This document shows, piece after piece, positions 26,632 through 36,044 of a stretch of DNA of 64,000 nucleotides. This DNA is from Flagellimonas_B algarum (GTDB lineage: Bacteria > Bacteroidota > Bacteroidia > Flavobacteriales > Flavobacteriaceae): contig NZ_JBEVTG010000002.1 of assembly GCF_040513375.1 (NCBI RefSeq), positions 248,001 to 312,000 on the forward strand, in the 5' to 3' direction. Every line of letters begins with the position of its first letter. Within the stretch, counting starts at the first letter, position 1. The notes below the pieces were generated by a model that worked only from the letters and a program-made list of their open reading frames with translations, did no database searches and was not told the DNA's origin. The translations under genes were made by a program, and so were the position numbers.

Positions 26632-27689
26632 GTGAAGATCGCTACAGTAGGCAGATCCGACTCAAGGGGTTCGGCCCGGACAGCCAAGCCCGCTTGCAAC
26701 AAAGCAAGATCTTGATCGTGGGTATGGGCGGTTTGGGGATTCCGGCTGCGTTGTATTTGAATGCTATGGGAGTAGGTACTTTAGGACTTATGGACGCCGA
26801 TACCATTGCCTTACACAACTTACAACGGCAGGTGTTGTATGGTGAGGCGGATGTAGGGAAATCCAAATTACATGTGGCCATACAACAGTTACAAGACCGG
26901 AACAAAGGGACCCAACTCATACCCCATGACGCTTTTTTGGACCGATCAAATGCCATGGCCATCATCGAACCCTACGACTTGGTCATCGATGCCAGTGATA
27001 ATTTCGCGACGCGCTATTTGATCAACGATGCTTGTGTGATTTTGAACAAGCCTTTTGTATATGGGGCCTTGCACGCATTTGAAGGACAGGTGAGTGTTTT
27101 CAACCATCACAATGGACCTACCTATCGTTGCCTTTTTCCGACCCCCCCACAGCTAGAGGAGATACCGAATTGTGATGAAAACGGTGTCTTGGGAGTGGTG
27201 CCGGGTATCATAGGAAGCTTACAGGCCTTGGAAGCTGTAAAGGTCTTGACAGGACTCGGTCAAGTCTTGAGCGGTGAACTGCTTATCTACGACGGTTTAC
27301 ACCAGGAGAGTCGCAAAATACGCTTTGAGAAAAACGGATCCCTACCCAAGATTACGGCCCTTGAACAGCACTATGATGGACTTCCATGTACTTTTTTGGA
27401 CTCCATTTCAAGTGAAGGGTATTTAGAAGGTGTGGGCGCACACCTGCTGATCGATGTACGGGAACCGCACGAATTCGATGACGACCATTTGCCGCAGGCA
27501 CTCAATATTCCCTTATCCGAATTGGAACCTTGGAGTCGTGTGGCCCAAATCAACGAACCAATTTATCTTATCTGTAAATCCGGACAGCGGAGTAGGGCGG
27601 CGCAACGTGCTTTGTCACAATGGATTCCTGAACATAAGCTCGTCAACATCGAAGGGGGTATGGATCAAATCGGAAATCGATGTCGGTAG
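26628..27689 (+). CDS. moeB: MoeB/ThiF-type adenylyltransferase fused to rhodanese
   Basis: A 353-residue E1-like protein. Residues 1-240 hold the ATP-binding VGMGGLG, the DADTIALHNLQRQ motif and the DASDNF loop; GVLGVVPGIIG is also typical. Residues about 265-350 are a rhodanese domain with active-site CKSGQRS. This MOCS3-like fusion adenylates the MoaD Gly-Gly and can transfer sulfur to it. The usual CxxC zinc pairs are incomplete (TYRCLF has one Cys, and no second CxxC is seen). It is coupled by overlaps to mobA and to the permease. Confidence 0.88.
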   Translation: MSEDRYSRQIRLKGFGPDSQARLQQSKILIVGMGGLGIPAALYLNAMGVGTLGLMDADTIALHNLQRQVLYGEADVGKSKLHVAIQQLQDRNKGTQLIPHDAFLDRSNAMAIIEPYDLVIDASDNFATRYLINDACVILNKPFVYGALHAFEGQVSVFNHHNGPTYRCLFPTPPQLEEIPNCDENGVLGVVPGIIGSLQALEAVKVLTGLGQVLSGELLIYDGLHQESRKIRFEKNGSLPKITALEQHYDGLPCTFLDSISSEGYLEGVGAHLLIDVREPHEFDDDHLPQALNIPLSELEPWSRVAQINEPIYLICKSGQRSRAAQRALSQWIPEHKLVNIEGGMDQIGNRCR

Positions 27690-28462
27690 TCATAGAGGGG
27701 TTTTGGGGCCTCGTATCGATATTCTTCCTCATCGCATTTCTGTACGCCTCGGCCGGTTTTGGTGGGGGTTCTAGTTACCTGGCCATACTGGCATTGGTAC
27801 TTACCGGGTTTTTCATGATACGGAGCACCGCCCTAATTTGCAATCTCGTCGTGGTAACCGGTAATTGCCTGCTGTATTATCGAAAAGGGTATTTGCAATG
27901 GAAACGGTTCTTGCCGTTTATTGTCACCAGCATCCCTTTGGCCTTTATCGGGGCTCTCATACCGCTGCAAGAACGAACGTTTTTCATCGTTTTGGGACTT
28001 GTGCTGCTTTTGGCCGCAGTGTTTTTGACGATCCAAACCTATTCGAGACCGTGGAATGATCGGCCAAAATCCTATCCTAAAGGCATGGCCTTTATTATGG
28101 GGGCAGTGGTCGGTTTGTTATCGGGCATGGTCGGCATCGGGGGTGGGATATTCTTAGCGCCGATACTACATTTCATGAAATGGGATCGCCCGATAGTTAT
28201 AGCCTCCTTGGCGAGTTTCTTTATTTTAGTAAACTCGGTTTCGGGTCTCAGTGGACTTTGGTTGGGTGGGACCTTATCCCTTCCTTGGCCTGAAATTATC
28301 GGATTGGTGCTGGCCGTATTAATCGGCGGACAATTAGGAGTGCGCTATACCTTGGTAAAAGCATCCCCAAAACGATTGCGCTTGCTGACCGCGGTCTTGG
28401 TCTTGATCGTCGGAATCAGGATACTACTCAAAAATGGATTACAATTTAGTTTTATGCAATGA
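27680..28462 (+). CDS. TauE/SafE-family membrane permease
   Basis: A 260-residue protein with about eight membrane helices in two homologous halves, each opening with a glycine-rich segment: SAGFGGGSS near residue 27 and GMVGIGGGIFLAP near residue 150. The TSUP family moves sulfite, organosulfonates or other sulfur anions. Its place between moeB and moeA, overlapping both (10 and 4 bases), suggests a role in sulfur or oxyanion movement linked to cofactor assembly or to the substrate of the Mo enzyme. Confidence 0.85.
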   Translation: MSVVIEGFWGLVSIFFLIAFLYASAGFGGGSSYLAILALVLTGFFMIRSTALICNLVVVTGNCLLYYRKGYLQWKRFLPFIVTSIPLAFIGALIPLQERTFFIVLGLVLLLAAVFLTIQTYSRPWNDRPKSYPKGMAFIMGAVVGLLSGMVGIGGGIFLAPILHFMKWDRPIVIASLASFFILVNSVSGLSGLWLGGTLSLPWPEIIGLVLAVLIGGQLGVRYTLVKASPKRLRLLTAVLVLIVGIRILLKNGLQFSFMQ

Positions 28463-29646
28463 TCGAATTCGAAGAAGCTTTTAGCAAAGTCATGCAAACG
28501 GCTCAAGGTTTTGGCACGGTCGAAGTACCCTTGGAAAAGGCCCACGGACGCGTTTTGGCTGAAAACATCCTTGCCGATCGGGACTTTCCTCCTTTTGATC
28601 GAGTGACAAGGGATGGCATCGCCATTCGACACAATCCATCCAATAAGCACTGGAAAGTTACAGGAATCGCTGCCGCCGGAAGTCCGCAACAGCGCTTGGA
28701 AAACGACACTTCCTGTTTGGAGGTGATGACGGGGGCGATCTTACCGAAAAATGCGGATACGGTCGTCATGTATGAACATATCACACTGTCGAACGGGGAA
28801 GCACGACTGCTTGAAACCGTTGAAGACGGTCAAAACATCCATCAACAAGGAAGTGATGCAGCGAAAGGAACCGTACTGATTCGGGAAGGGAAGTTGCTAA
28901 CAGCTGCTGAAATTGGGGTACTGGCGTCGGTTGGGGCATCCACCGTTAAAGTCCATCGCAATCCGAGGATTTGTTTGTTTTCAACTGGAGATGAGCTGGT
29001 TTCCATCGAGCAAAACCCGGAACCGCATCAAATTCGTCGTTCGAATGCGCATACCATGCGGGCCGCGCTGTTGAAATGGGGTGTCGCTTCTGAAATTTGC
29101 CATGTCAAAGACGACAAAAGCGCCATCCAAGAAGCCTTGGCCCGCGCCCTGGCCGAGAATGAGGCCATTCTTATCAGTGGTGGGGTTTCCAAAGGAAAAT
29201 ACGATCATCTACCAGAAGTACTCGAGAATTTGGGGGTCGTGAAGCACTTCCATAAAGTAAAACAACGTCCGGGCAAACCATTTTGGTTCGGAAAGCATCC
29301 GGATTCCGGAGCGGTCGTTTTCGGTTTTCCAGGAAATCCATCATCCACCTTCGTAAATTTCCACCGCTATTTCCGCCCATGGTACTTGCAAAGTTTGGAA
29401 CGCGAGGAGGAGCATTTTACCGTATCTTTAAAAGAAGGGTTTGACAACCCATTGGAATTGACGCGTTTTATCCATGCAAAGGCGACCAACGAATCAGGAA
29501 AGCTAACGGCCACCTTGATCCATGGCAATGGTTCGGGAGATCTCACGAGTTTGGCTGAAGCCAACGGTTTTGTCCGCATAACCCCTAAAACGAAGGTTAG
29601 CGCCGGTACGATCCTAGAATTCACGCCAACGCGACGCATACTATGA
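28459..29646 (+). CDS. moeA: Molybdopterin molybdenumtransferase MoeA
   Basis: A 395-residue protein with MoeA domains in order: N-terminal RDFPPFDRVTRDGIAI, the central MPT-binding fold with CLFSTGDELV, ISGGVSKGKYDH and KPFWFG, FGFPGNPSS, and a small C-terminal beta barrel (about 320-395). It inserts molybdate into adenylylated molybdopterin. MogA, which usually makes that adenylate, is not seen in the window. The start and stop overlap its neighbours by 4 bases each. Confidence 0.92.
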   Translation: MIEFEEAFSKVMQTAQGFGTVEVPLEKAHGRVLAENILADRDFPPFDRVTRDGIAIRHNPSNKHWKVTGIAAAGSPQQRLENDTSCLEVMTGAILPKNADTVVMYEHITLSNGEARLLETVEDGQNIHQQGSDAAKGTVLIREGKLLTAAEIGVLASVGASTVKVHRNPRICLFSTGDELVSIEQNPEPHQIRRSNAHTMRAALLKWGVASEICHVKDDKSAIQEALARALAENEAILISGGVSKGKYDHLPEVLENLGVVKHFHKVKQRPGKPFWFGKHPDSGAVVFGFPGNPSSTFVNFHRYFRPWYLQSLEREEEHFTVSLKEGFDNPLELTRFIHAKATNESGKLTATLIHGNGSGDLTSLAEANGFVRITPKTKVSAGTILEFTPTRRIL

Positions 29647-30653
29647 AAACACATGAACTAAAAAAAATCTTCAAGGCCTTTTCAGCGGCTAACGAAAAAA
29701 AACACAAAACCGTTTTGGCTTCGGTGGTGGCCCTCGAAGGTTCTTCATACCGCCAACCAGGTGTTCGGATGCTCATTATCGAAAATGGGGATATGGTCGG
29801 GGCCGTATCCGGTGGCTGTGTTGAAAAGGAGGTCAAAAGACAAGCCCAGTCGGTTTTCGAAAAGGGGATCCCGAAGGTGATGACTTATGACGGCCGCTAC
29901 CGCCTCGGGTGTGAAGGCGTTCTCTTCATACTCATTGAACCGTTTGAACCTTCAAGCGAAGTGGTCGAAGCGTTTTGGCAGCGCATCGATACCAGAAAAC
30001 CAATCGGTATACAAAGTCATTTTGAACCTAGGATTGAAGAAAACCAAGGTTTTGGATCACAACTTCATGTCGATGAAGTCACTTTGCCACTCCGACCTGT
30101 TGACCAGCCTTATGTCGGACCAACGGTTTTAGAACAACGATTGGATGCCCCTTTTAGACTGCTTATTGTCGGGGCTGAACACGATGCGGTACAACTATGC
30201 GCCATGGCGGCGCTAATGGGATGGGAGGTCATTGTAGTCGCACCGCCGAACGAAGAAAAGGAATTAAAGGATTTTCCGGGGGCAAAAGCCATGGCATACG
30301 CAGAAGCGGAGACCTTGACCGTTCAAGGTGATGTTCATACCGCAATTATCTTAATGACACATAGTTATGTAAAAGACTTAAAGTTTTTGTTGCAGTTGAA
30401 AAGCCACCGATTCGCCTACTTCGGGATTCTGGGGCCGGCACGAAGACGGGAAAAGCTTTTTCATGAAGCCCTGGAACATGACCCGGATTTATCCCTTGAA
30501 TTCTTGGAGTCGGTCAACGGACCGGCCGGATTGGATATCGGTGCCGATACACCGCAAGAAATCGCTTTGTCCATCTTAGCCGAAATCTTGGGTACGACTC
30601 GAAATCGTGATGGAAGCCCATTGAAGGATAAGGAAGGGAGGATCCATGCCTGA
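29643..30653 (+). CDS. xdhC: XdhC/CoxI-family cofactor maturation factor
   Basis: A 336-residue protein with the N-terminal XdhC_CoxI region (SSYRQPGVRMLI, GAVSGGCVEKEV) and a C-terminal Rossmann domain (LLIVGAEHDAV, YFGILGPARRREKL, GLDIGADTPQEIALSILAEI). XdhC proteins bind Moco, help convert the oxo to the sulfido form and load it into xanthine-dehydrogenase-family enzymes, here presumably the subunits at 21421-24132. Overlaps with moeA (4 bases) and the next gene (8 bases) show tight coupling. Confidence 0.9.
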   Translation: MKTHELKKIFKAFSAANEKKHKTVLASVVALEGSSYRQPGVRMLIIENGDMVGAVSGGCVEKEVKRQAQSVFEKGIPKVMTYDGRYRLGCEGVLFILIEPFEPSSEVVEAFWQRIDTRKPIGIQSHFEPRIEENQGFGSQLHVDEVTLPLRPVDQPYVGPTVLEQRLDAPFRLLIVGAEHDAVQLCAMAALMGWEVIVVAPPNEEKELKDFPGAKAMAYAEAETLTVQGDVHTAIILMTHSYVKDLKFLLQLKSHRFAYFGILGPARRREKLFHEALEHDPDLSLEFLESVNGPAGLDIGADTPQEIALSILAEILGTTRNRDGSPLKDKEGRIHA

Positions 30654-31245
30654 TAGGGGATTGGCCGTTTTGCTATTGGCAGCTGGTGCCTCGACCCGAT
30701 TGGGGCAAGCCAAACAGCTATTGCCTTGGAAAAACGGAAATTTATTGGATCACGCCATACGAACCGCTTTGTTACAAAGTCCCGAGGTCTATGTCGTTCT
30801 TGGTGCCCAACGTGAAATCATCAAATCACGGACCGACCTGTCAAACGTTACTCCGATCGATAATGAGGATTGGGAAAAGGGGATGGGGCACTCCATCGCT
30901 ATCGGAATGCGCCATATCATTTCGCACACGACACCAACGGCCGTATTGATCATGTTGGTCGATCAGCCCTTGTTGGAAACCGAACATTATGGACGCTTGA
31001 GAACCCGCTTTTTTTCCGGCGACCGACAAATCGTCGCAACCAGCTACGGCAGCAAGCCCGGTGTGCCCGCTATTTTCGGACCGAAAATGTTCGATGGACT
31101 TGCTGCGTTGGATGGGGCAATGGGTGCGCGACGTTTCATCCGATCACAGTCGGCCTATACGGCATCATTGCCGCCTTTTGGAAATGCTACGGATATCGAT
31201 ACGATGGATTCGTATCGGCAACTCTACGCGCATTACGGTACATAG
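30646..31245 (+). CDS. MocA-like molybdenum cofactor nucleotidyltransferase
   Basis: A 199-residue protein with LLAAGASTRLGQAKQLLPW, the MocA/YgfJ version of the nucleotidyltransferase motif, and MLVDQPLL as the metal-binding segment. MocA adds CMP to Moco to give MCD, the form used by many enzymes of the xanthine dehydrogenase family, which fits this operon better than MobA does. It is the last gene of the operon. CTP over GTP preference is inferred from family resemblance. Confidence 0.83.
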   Translation: MPDRGLAVLLLAAGASTRLGQAKQLLPWKNGNLLDHAIRTALLQSPEVYVVLGAQREIIKSRTDLSNVTPIDNEDWEKGMGHSIAIGMRHIISHTTPTAVLIMLVDQPLLETEHYGRLRTRFFSGDRQIVATSYGSKPGVPAIFGPKMFDGLAALDGAMGARRFIRSQSAYTASLPPFGNATDIDTMDSYRQLYAHYGT

Positions 31246-31439
31246 GGAATATCAATCCCGGCTTTCGGAATCGGAAACTTGGGCGGTGTCTGTATTGGAA
31301 AAGGATGGTGTGGAATCGGTTTCTTGGAAAATCCCACAGGAAACGGTTGGGCGTATCAAGGATTTTTTTCGGGATTTGACCCGTCTTTCGATTTCAGGAT
31401 TCAGGTAATTCATAGTTAAGAAACGTAATGGCGAGCGAA

Positions 31440-32114
31440 TCATTGTTCCATATCAGGGCGTAATTCTTCATAGGTTAATTCTTTTTCCCGCAACATTTGC
31501 TTCTGGATGTATTCAAAAACGCTCATCCAGTTCATTTTTAAGATGAGGGCCGCCGTCGGCAGGTTGTCTTCTTCAATCGCCTGAATGATCGCTTCGTTTT
31601 GATTGTCGATATGCTCATAAAACGCCCCGTTTTGCACGAACACCTGCTCGTAAAACAACACACGGGCCTCCAGATCCCGCAACAGCTGGGTCAAAATACT
31701 ATTCGGGCATCGAGCGACCAACAAATGGTGGAATCGGATCCGTGACTCCAATCGCGCAACTGCCGTGTGGGTCTGCAGCAACACCCGTTGTTCCGATTTC
31801 AAACCAGCGATCGACCGGGCATCGAAGGTCGAAGCTTCCAATGCCATGACTTCCAACTCGGCGATGGTCTTATAGAGATGTTCGGCTTCTTGCATACTAA
31901 GCGCAGGTACGATGAACCCGCGGTTGGGCACCGCTTTGATGATGCGGGCTTGCTCCAGCTGACTTAACGCTTCACGAATTGGGGTGACACTGATGCCCAA
32001 AGCCCTTGACAAAGCCGCCAGGTTCAAAGTTTGTCCAATGTGCAGTTGTCCATGCTGGATTTTTTCCAACAAATGGGATTTTACCGTATCGCGAAGCATG
32101 GACTTCTTTTTCAT
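31440..32114 (-). CDS. GntR-family transcriptional regulator, FadR/FCD type
   Basis: A 224-residue regulator with an N-terminal winged helix (LNLAALSRALGISVTPIREALSQL; the turn ISVTPIREAL is the GntR signature) and an all-helical FCD domain (about 75-215) with likely metal or ligand-binding His and Asp residues (RFHHLL, HIDNQNEAI). Its ligand is unknown. A perfect 14-bp palindrome at 32126-32139, 12 bases upstream of its start and before the divergent trehalase, is a likely operator for itself and possibly the trehalase. Confidence 0.87.
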   Translation of the reverse strand: MKKKSMLRDTVKSHLLEKIQHGQLHIGQTLNLAALSRALGISVTPIREALSQLEQARIIKAVPNRGFIVPALSMQEAEHLYKTIAELEVMALEASTFDARSIAGLKSEQRVLLQTHTAVARLESRIRFHHLLVARCPNSILTQLLRDLEARVLFYEQVFVQNGAFYEHIDNQNEAIIQAIEEDNLPTAALILKMNWMSVFEYIQKQMLREKELTYEELRPDMEQ

Positions 32115-32125
32115 GACACAAAGAT

Positions 32126-32139
32126 AATCGTATACGATT
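32126..32139. promoter_or_regulatory. GntR-type operator palindrome
   Basis: AATCGTATACGATT is a perfect inverted repeat centred between the divergent GntR and trehalase genes. Operators of FadR-subfamily GntR proteins commonly contain a TnGTATACnA-like core, which this matches. Binding by the neighbouring regulator is inferred. Confidence 0.6.
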
Positions 32140-32149
32140 TAAGAACTGT

Positions 32150-32178
32150 TTGCAATAGGGTTTATTGCCTTATCTTTA
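32150..32178 (+). promoter_or_regulatory. Promoter of the trehalase gene
   Basis: TTG (32150-32152), an 18-bp spacer and TATCTTTA (32171-32178) fit the Bacteroidota promoter consensus. It starts 10 bases after the GntR palindrome, so a regulator bound there would sit next to the -33 element. Confidence 0.5.
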
Positions 32179-32203
32179 GCGGACAATTCTTTAAAACCCG
32201 TTT

Positions 32204-33793
32204 ATGAGGCACACGTATACCGTGCTCATCGCACTAGCACTAAGCCTTAGCGCTTGCAACGATACTGAACCTACCATTGAGGCCGGTAACCTGTATGAAA
32301 CCCAATTGTTCAAAGACGTGCAGTTGGCCGCCATTTACCCTGACTCCAAAACTTTTGTGGATCTGGTTCCGAACGCCTCGTTTTTGGAATTGGAACAACG
32401 TTACCTCGCTGAAAAAGATCAAGACGGTTTCGATCTGACCGCTTTTGTCGAAGCGAATTTTAGCGACCAATCCATGGAATCCCTCGAATTCGTGACCGAC
32501 ACGACGAAGACCATGTATGAGCATATCGAATCGATGTGGGATAAATTGACCCGTGGTCCGGATAGTTACCAAGCCAACGCATCGCGGATACCCCTGCCCA
32601 AAAAATATGTGGTTCCGGGTGGCCGTTTCCAGGAAATCTACTATTGGGACAGTTATTTCACCATGGAGGGGCTTTTGGCCGCCGGAAGGAAGGATTTGGC
32701 CAAAAGCATGGTCGACAATTTCACTTTTTTAATCGATTCCATCGGATTTATACCAAATGGTACAAGAGACTACTATCGCACCCGATCGCAACCGCCTTTT
32801 TATTCCATGATGGTCTATGCGTTGGCCGAAGAAGACCGCAACATGCTGCTGTATTACCTGCCTGAAGTCGCTAAGGAATATGCGTATTTTATGGATCACG
32901 ATTCCATCGACCGCCCTTATGGGGCAAGCAAACATGTGGTTCAAATGATCGGAGGTGGACTCATGAACCGGTACTACGATCAAGGGGAGGCCCCAAGGCC
33001 TGAAGCCTACAAGGAGGATTTGCACTTGGCAGGTGAAGTCACTGAAGCCGGCGCTAAAAAACAACTATACAAAGATTTACGATCAGCCGCTGAATCGGGT
33101 TGGGATTTCAGTTCGCGATGGTTTTCCGATCCAGAGGATTTCGCTTCGACCCGAACCACCTCTTTACTGCCGGTCGACCTGAATTGCTTGATGTACCATA
33201 TGGAGCTTATTCTCGAAAGGGGATCGATGTTAAAAGGGGATAAAGAAGCGGCGACCTATTTTCGCAAAAAGAGCATTGAGCGTAAAGCCTTGATCAAAGA
33301 GTATATGTGGGACGAAGAAGCCGGATTCTATATGGATTTTGATTTCAAACGTGCCGAAACCACCCAAGAACTCACTTTAGGGGGGGTGTATCCCTTGACC
33401 TTCCGTATTGCGGATCGTGACCAGGCCGAAAAGATGAAGGATGTGATCATGAACCAATTTTTGAGGGATGGTGGTCTGGTCACCACCCTTCGTAATTCAG
33501 GTCAGCAATGGGATGCTCCCAACGGCTGGGCCCCATTACAATGGATGGCGGTCAACGGGCTGTTGACCTATGGGTATATCGATGAGGCGAAAATCATCAT
33601 TGAACGGTGGTTGGCCCTAAACGAAAAGGTGTATAAAAACACGGGCAAGATGATGGAAAAGTACAATGTGGAAGACCTGAGCTTGCTTTCCGGTGGAGGC
33701 GAGTATGAAACCCAGGACGGATTTGGATGGACCAACGGGGTTGCCCTCGGCTTTAAGGAAATCTTGGACGAGCTGGAAGAAAAAGGGTATTGA
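32204..33793 (+). CDS. treA: Alpha,alpha-trehalase (GH37), lipoprotein
   Basis: A 529-residue protein with lipobox LSAC (Cys18) and a GH37 (alpha/alpha)6 barrel. Signature 1 is PGGRFQEIYYWDSY and signature 2 is QWDAPNGWAP (QWD followed by PNGWAP); catalytic Asp and Glu lie in these regions and in a GYETQDGFGWTNG-like stretch near the end. It hydrolyses trehalose to two glucoses at the cell envelope. The promoter and the GntR palindrome directly upstream suggest control by the divergent regulator. Confidence 0.92.
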   Translation: MRHTYTVLIALALSLSACNDTEPTIEAGNLYETQLFKDVQLAAIYPDSKTFVDLVPNASFLELEQRYLAEKDQDGFDLTAFVEANFSDQSMESLEFVTDTTKTMYEHIESMWDKLTRGPDSYQANASRIPLPKKYVVPGGRFQEIYYWDSYFTMEGLLAAGRKDLAKSMVDNFTFLIDSIGFIPNGTRDYYRTRSQPPFYSMMVYALAEEDRNMLLYYLPEVAKEYAYFMDHDSIDRPYGASKHVVQMIGGGLMNRYYDQGEAPRPEAYKEDLHLAGEVTEAGAKKQLYKDLRSAAESGWDFSSRWFSDPEDFASTRTTSLLPVDLNCLMYHMELILERGSMLKGDKEAATYFRKKSIERKALIKEYMWDEEAGFYMDFDFKRAETTQELTLGGVYPLTFRIADRDQAEKMKDVIMNQFLRDGGLVTTLRNSGQQWDAPNGWAPLQWMAVNGLLTYGYIDEAKIIIERWLALNEKVYKNTGKMMEKYNVEDLSLLSGGGEYETQDGFGWTNGVALGFKEILDELEEKGY

Positions 33794-33859
33794 TACCCCA
33801 AACGTACCATAAGTCCCAACGGGATATAGGCACGCACTAGAAAAACCTATCCAAAAAAC

Positions 33860-34948
33860 ATGGCCAAATCGCTGCTGTTCCTGCCCGATATTTCGGGCTA
33901 CACCAAGTTCATCCAAACTACGGAAGTAGAGCATAGCCAGCACATCATATCCGAGTTGCTGGAAGTGCTTATCGCGGCGAATACCGAGAATATGGAATTG
34001 GCCGAAATCGAAGGGGATGCCCTTTTCTTTTACAAAGAGGGTGAGGTGCCTTCACAAGAACGACTTTTGGCCCAGATCGAAACCATGTTCACGGCTTTTT
34101 ACAATCACCTCGAATTCTTAAAAAAAAACCGCATTTGTCCTTGCAATGCCTGTGCTACCGCACCTGACCTAGAGCTCAAGATCATTGCCCATGCCGGACA
34201 GCTGCAACACATCGAAGTACAAGGCACGCGAAAACCCTTCGGACAACAGGTGATCGAAGCCCATCGCTTGATGAAGAACTCGGTCAACAGTGATAATTAC
34301 GTCTTAATCAGTCGTTCTCTAGCTTTTGAAATCCAACTATCCGCCTATTATTCAAGCAAACTCTTCCGGTTTCGGCAAGGCAGCGACCACTATGATGACA
34401 CGACGATCGACTATTTGTACTCCCTCATCGACACCCAGCAACTGCCGTTGAAGGAACCTGAAACCGTTGCGGAAATCGAAATTGAAAGACCTGCCGATTT
34501 AATTTTTGAAAGGGAATACCCCGTTGGGGCCGAAAAACTGTATGAGTACATCTCCAATCTTATTTATCGGGCCGAATGGGTCAAAGGCGTAGATCGTTTC
34601 GACTTTAAGGTCAATGAAGTGACCCGTTGCGGTACCGAACACGTTTGTGTTGTCAATGGAAAGGATTTGAATTTCGTGTCGGTCACCAAAGCCGGTGAGC
34701 CCGGGCAGTTGGTCTATGGTGAAATGACCCGGGATCTATTGCCCGTTGACGCCATTTACCAATTCTACACCATTACCCCCCTTTCTGAAAACACATGCCA
34801 CCTTAAAGTGGAACTGTTCTGGGAGGCCAAATCACCTCTCAAACGAATAATGATCGCCCTGTTCGCCAAAAAAGCCTTCGAAAAGAATACCCGAACTGCC
34901 CTGGAGGGCTTGTTCGATTTTGCCCAACATAAGCGCTCTGACGTTTAA
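33860..34948 (+). CDS. DUF2652 protein (nucleotidyl-cyclase-like domain plus SRPBCC-like domain)
   Basis: A 362-residue cytoplasmic protein. The first 190 residues begin LLFLPDISGYTKFI and have EIEGDALFFY, recalling class III cyclase strands, but the complete set of cyclase catalytic residues is not apparent. CPCNACATA is a compact Cys motif near residue 95. Residues about 215-355 look like an SRPBCC/START-like fold (YISNLIYRAEWVKGVDRFDF). The family is named DUF2652; its biochemical role is unknown. Confidence 0.75.
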   Translation: MAKSLLFLPDISGYTKFIQTTEVEHSQHIISELLEVLIAANTENMELAEIEGDALFFYKEGEVPSQERLLAQIETMFTAFYNHLEFLKKNRICPCNACATAPDLELKIIAHAGQLQHIEVQGTRKPFGQQVIEAHRLMKNSVNSDNYVLISRSLAFEIQLSAYYSSKLFRFRQGSDHYDDTTIDYLYSLIDTQQLPLKEPETVAEIEIERPADLIFEREYPVGAEKLYEYISNLIYRAEWVKGVDRFDFKVNEVTRCGTEHVCVVNGKDLNFVSVTKAGEPGQLVYGEMTRDLLPVDAIYQFYTITPLSENTCHLKVELFWEAKSPLKRIMIALFAKKAFEKNTRTALEGLFDFAQHKRSDV

Positions 34949-34986
34949 AGGGATACTTTTGTAAATTAGGCATAGAAATACAAACC

Positions 34987-35529
34987 ATGGCTTCTAAAAA
35001 ACCATTTTTGTCCTCAGACAAGTTGTTCGGACTGACCGCCATGTTGATCAGCTTGGTGACCTTGGTCATCTTCGTCAGACAAACGAATATCATGGATAAA
35101 CAAAGTCGGTTATCGGCAATGCCTTATCTGATGATCGAACAAAGTACCAATGGTGGGGCACACCGAATCCAATTCACCCTGGTCAATCAAGGGGTAGGTC
35201 CAGCGATTATCGAAAGCCGGAAGGTCATCTACAATGGCAAGGAATACGATCAAGATTTCTACCAATTCATGACACGCAGTATTCCGGAACTGGAAGGCAT
35301 CGAACCCTACAATTGGTCGAATGTATATCGCGGCCAGGCCATTCCCGCCAACGGCAAAGTGGTCATGTTGGCCATAGGCAACGATGAGGAGTTGTTTACC
35401 CGTTTTGGAAAAGTATTGGGCAAACTAAAGCAAGAAAAATCGTTCTATTACGAATTCACCTATACCTCGATCTATGGCGATCGTTGGAAAATCAGTTCTG
35501 ACAACGAAATTCCCGAACAATTGGACTAA
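34987..35529 (+). CDS. Hypothetical protein with one N-terminal membrane helix
   Basis: The 180-residue protein has one membrane segment (about 14-31, TAMLISLVTLVIFV) followed by a beta-rich extracytoplasmic or cytoplasmic domain (FTLVNQGVGPAIIESRKVIYNGKEY), which resembles the conserved Bacteroidota proteins with a 'SRLSAMPYLMIE' linker. I do not recognise a named family. The stop overlaps the DUF3052 gene by one base. Confidence 0.65.
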   Translation: MASKKPFLSSDKLFGLTAMLISLVTLVIFVRQTNIMDKQSRLSAMPYLMIEQSTNGGAHRIQFTLVNQGVGPAIIESRKVIYNGKEYDQDFYQFMTRSIPELEGIEPYNWSNVYRGQAIPANGKVVMLAIGNDEELFTRFGKVLGKLKQEKSFYYEFTYTSIYGDRWKISSDNEIPEQLD

Positions 35530-35945
35530 TGGCGAAGACGGAAGGGTATTCAGGAACACCATTGGCCAAGAAATTAGGTCTTAAAGCCGGTTTTGCCCTC
35601 TGGTTGATCGATACCCCAGACCATTATCACGATCTTTTCCATTCACTTCCCGATGGCCTGTTGTTTTTGGACGAGGCCCATTCAGAAGAAGCCGATTTCA
35701 TCCATTGGTTTTGTCGTTCCGAAGAAGAGCTGGTAAAACGCGCAGAGAAAATCAAGCGGGCATTGAAGAAGTCGGGCATGCTTTGGGTGAGTTGGCCGAA
35801 GGGTTCGTCATCGATTACCACCGATTTAAAACGGGAGCCGATACGCGAGCATTTATTGGCTGTAGGCCTTGTAGATACCAAGGTCTGCGCCGTAGATTCG
35901 GACTGGAGTGGCTTGAAGTTCATGTACCGACTTAAAGACCGCTGA
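35529..35945 (+). CDS. DUF3052 family protein
   Basis: A 138-residue protein starting with the family hallmark YSGTPLAKKLGLK. It has a central acidic region and LWVSWPKGSS followed by a helix, as in DUF3052 proteins. It is cytoplasmic and its function is unknown. It overlaps the preceding gene by one base. Confidence 0.8.
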   Translation: MAKTEGYSGTPLAKKLGLKAGFALWLIDTPDHYHDLFHSLPDGLLFLDEAHSEEADFIHWFCRSEEELVKRAEKIKRALKKSGMLWVSWPKGSSSITTDLKREPIREHLLAVGLVDTKVCAVDSDWSGLKFMYRLKDR

Positions 35946-36044
35946 AAATAAACCGAACCTACTGCAATTTTCACATTTTTTTAAGGTTCTCCGCACCCCC
36001 TTTTCGCTACCTTTCACAGACTGATTAACCAAAAAGAAACCTGT

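Noticed and set aside
31246..31439. Frames on both strands in the gap after the MocA-like gene.
   Set aside because: The plus-strand frame has no suitable start and only continues an out-of-frame reading of the previous gene; the minus-strand one shows no recognisable feature. I see nothing firm in this gap.
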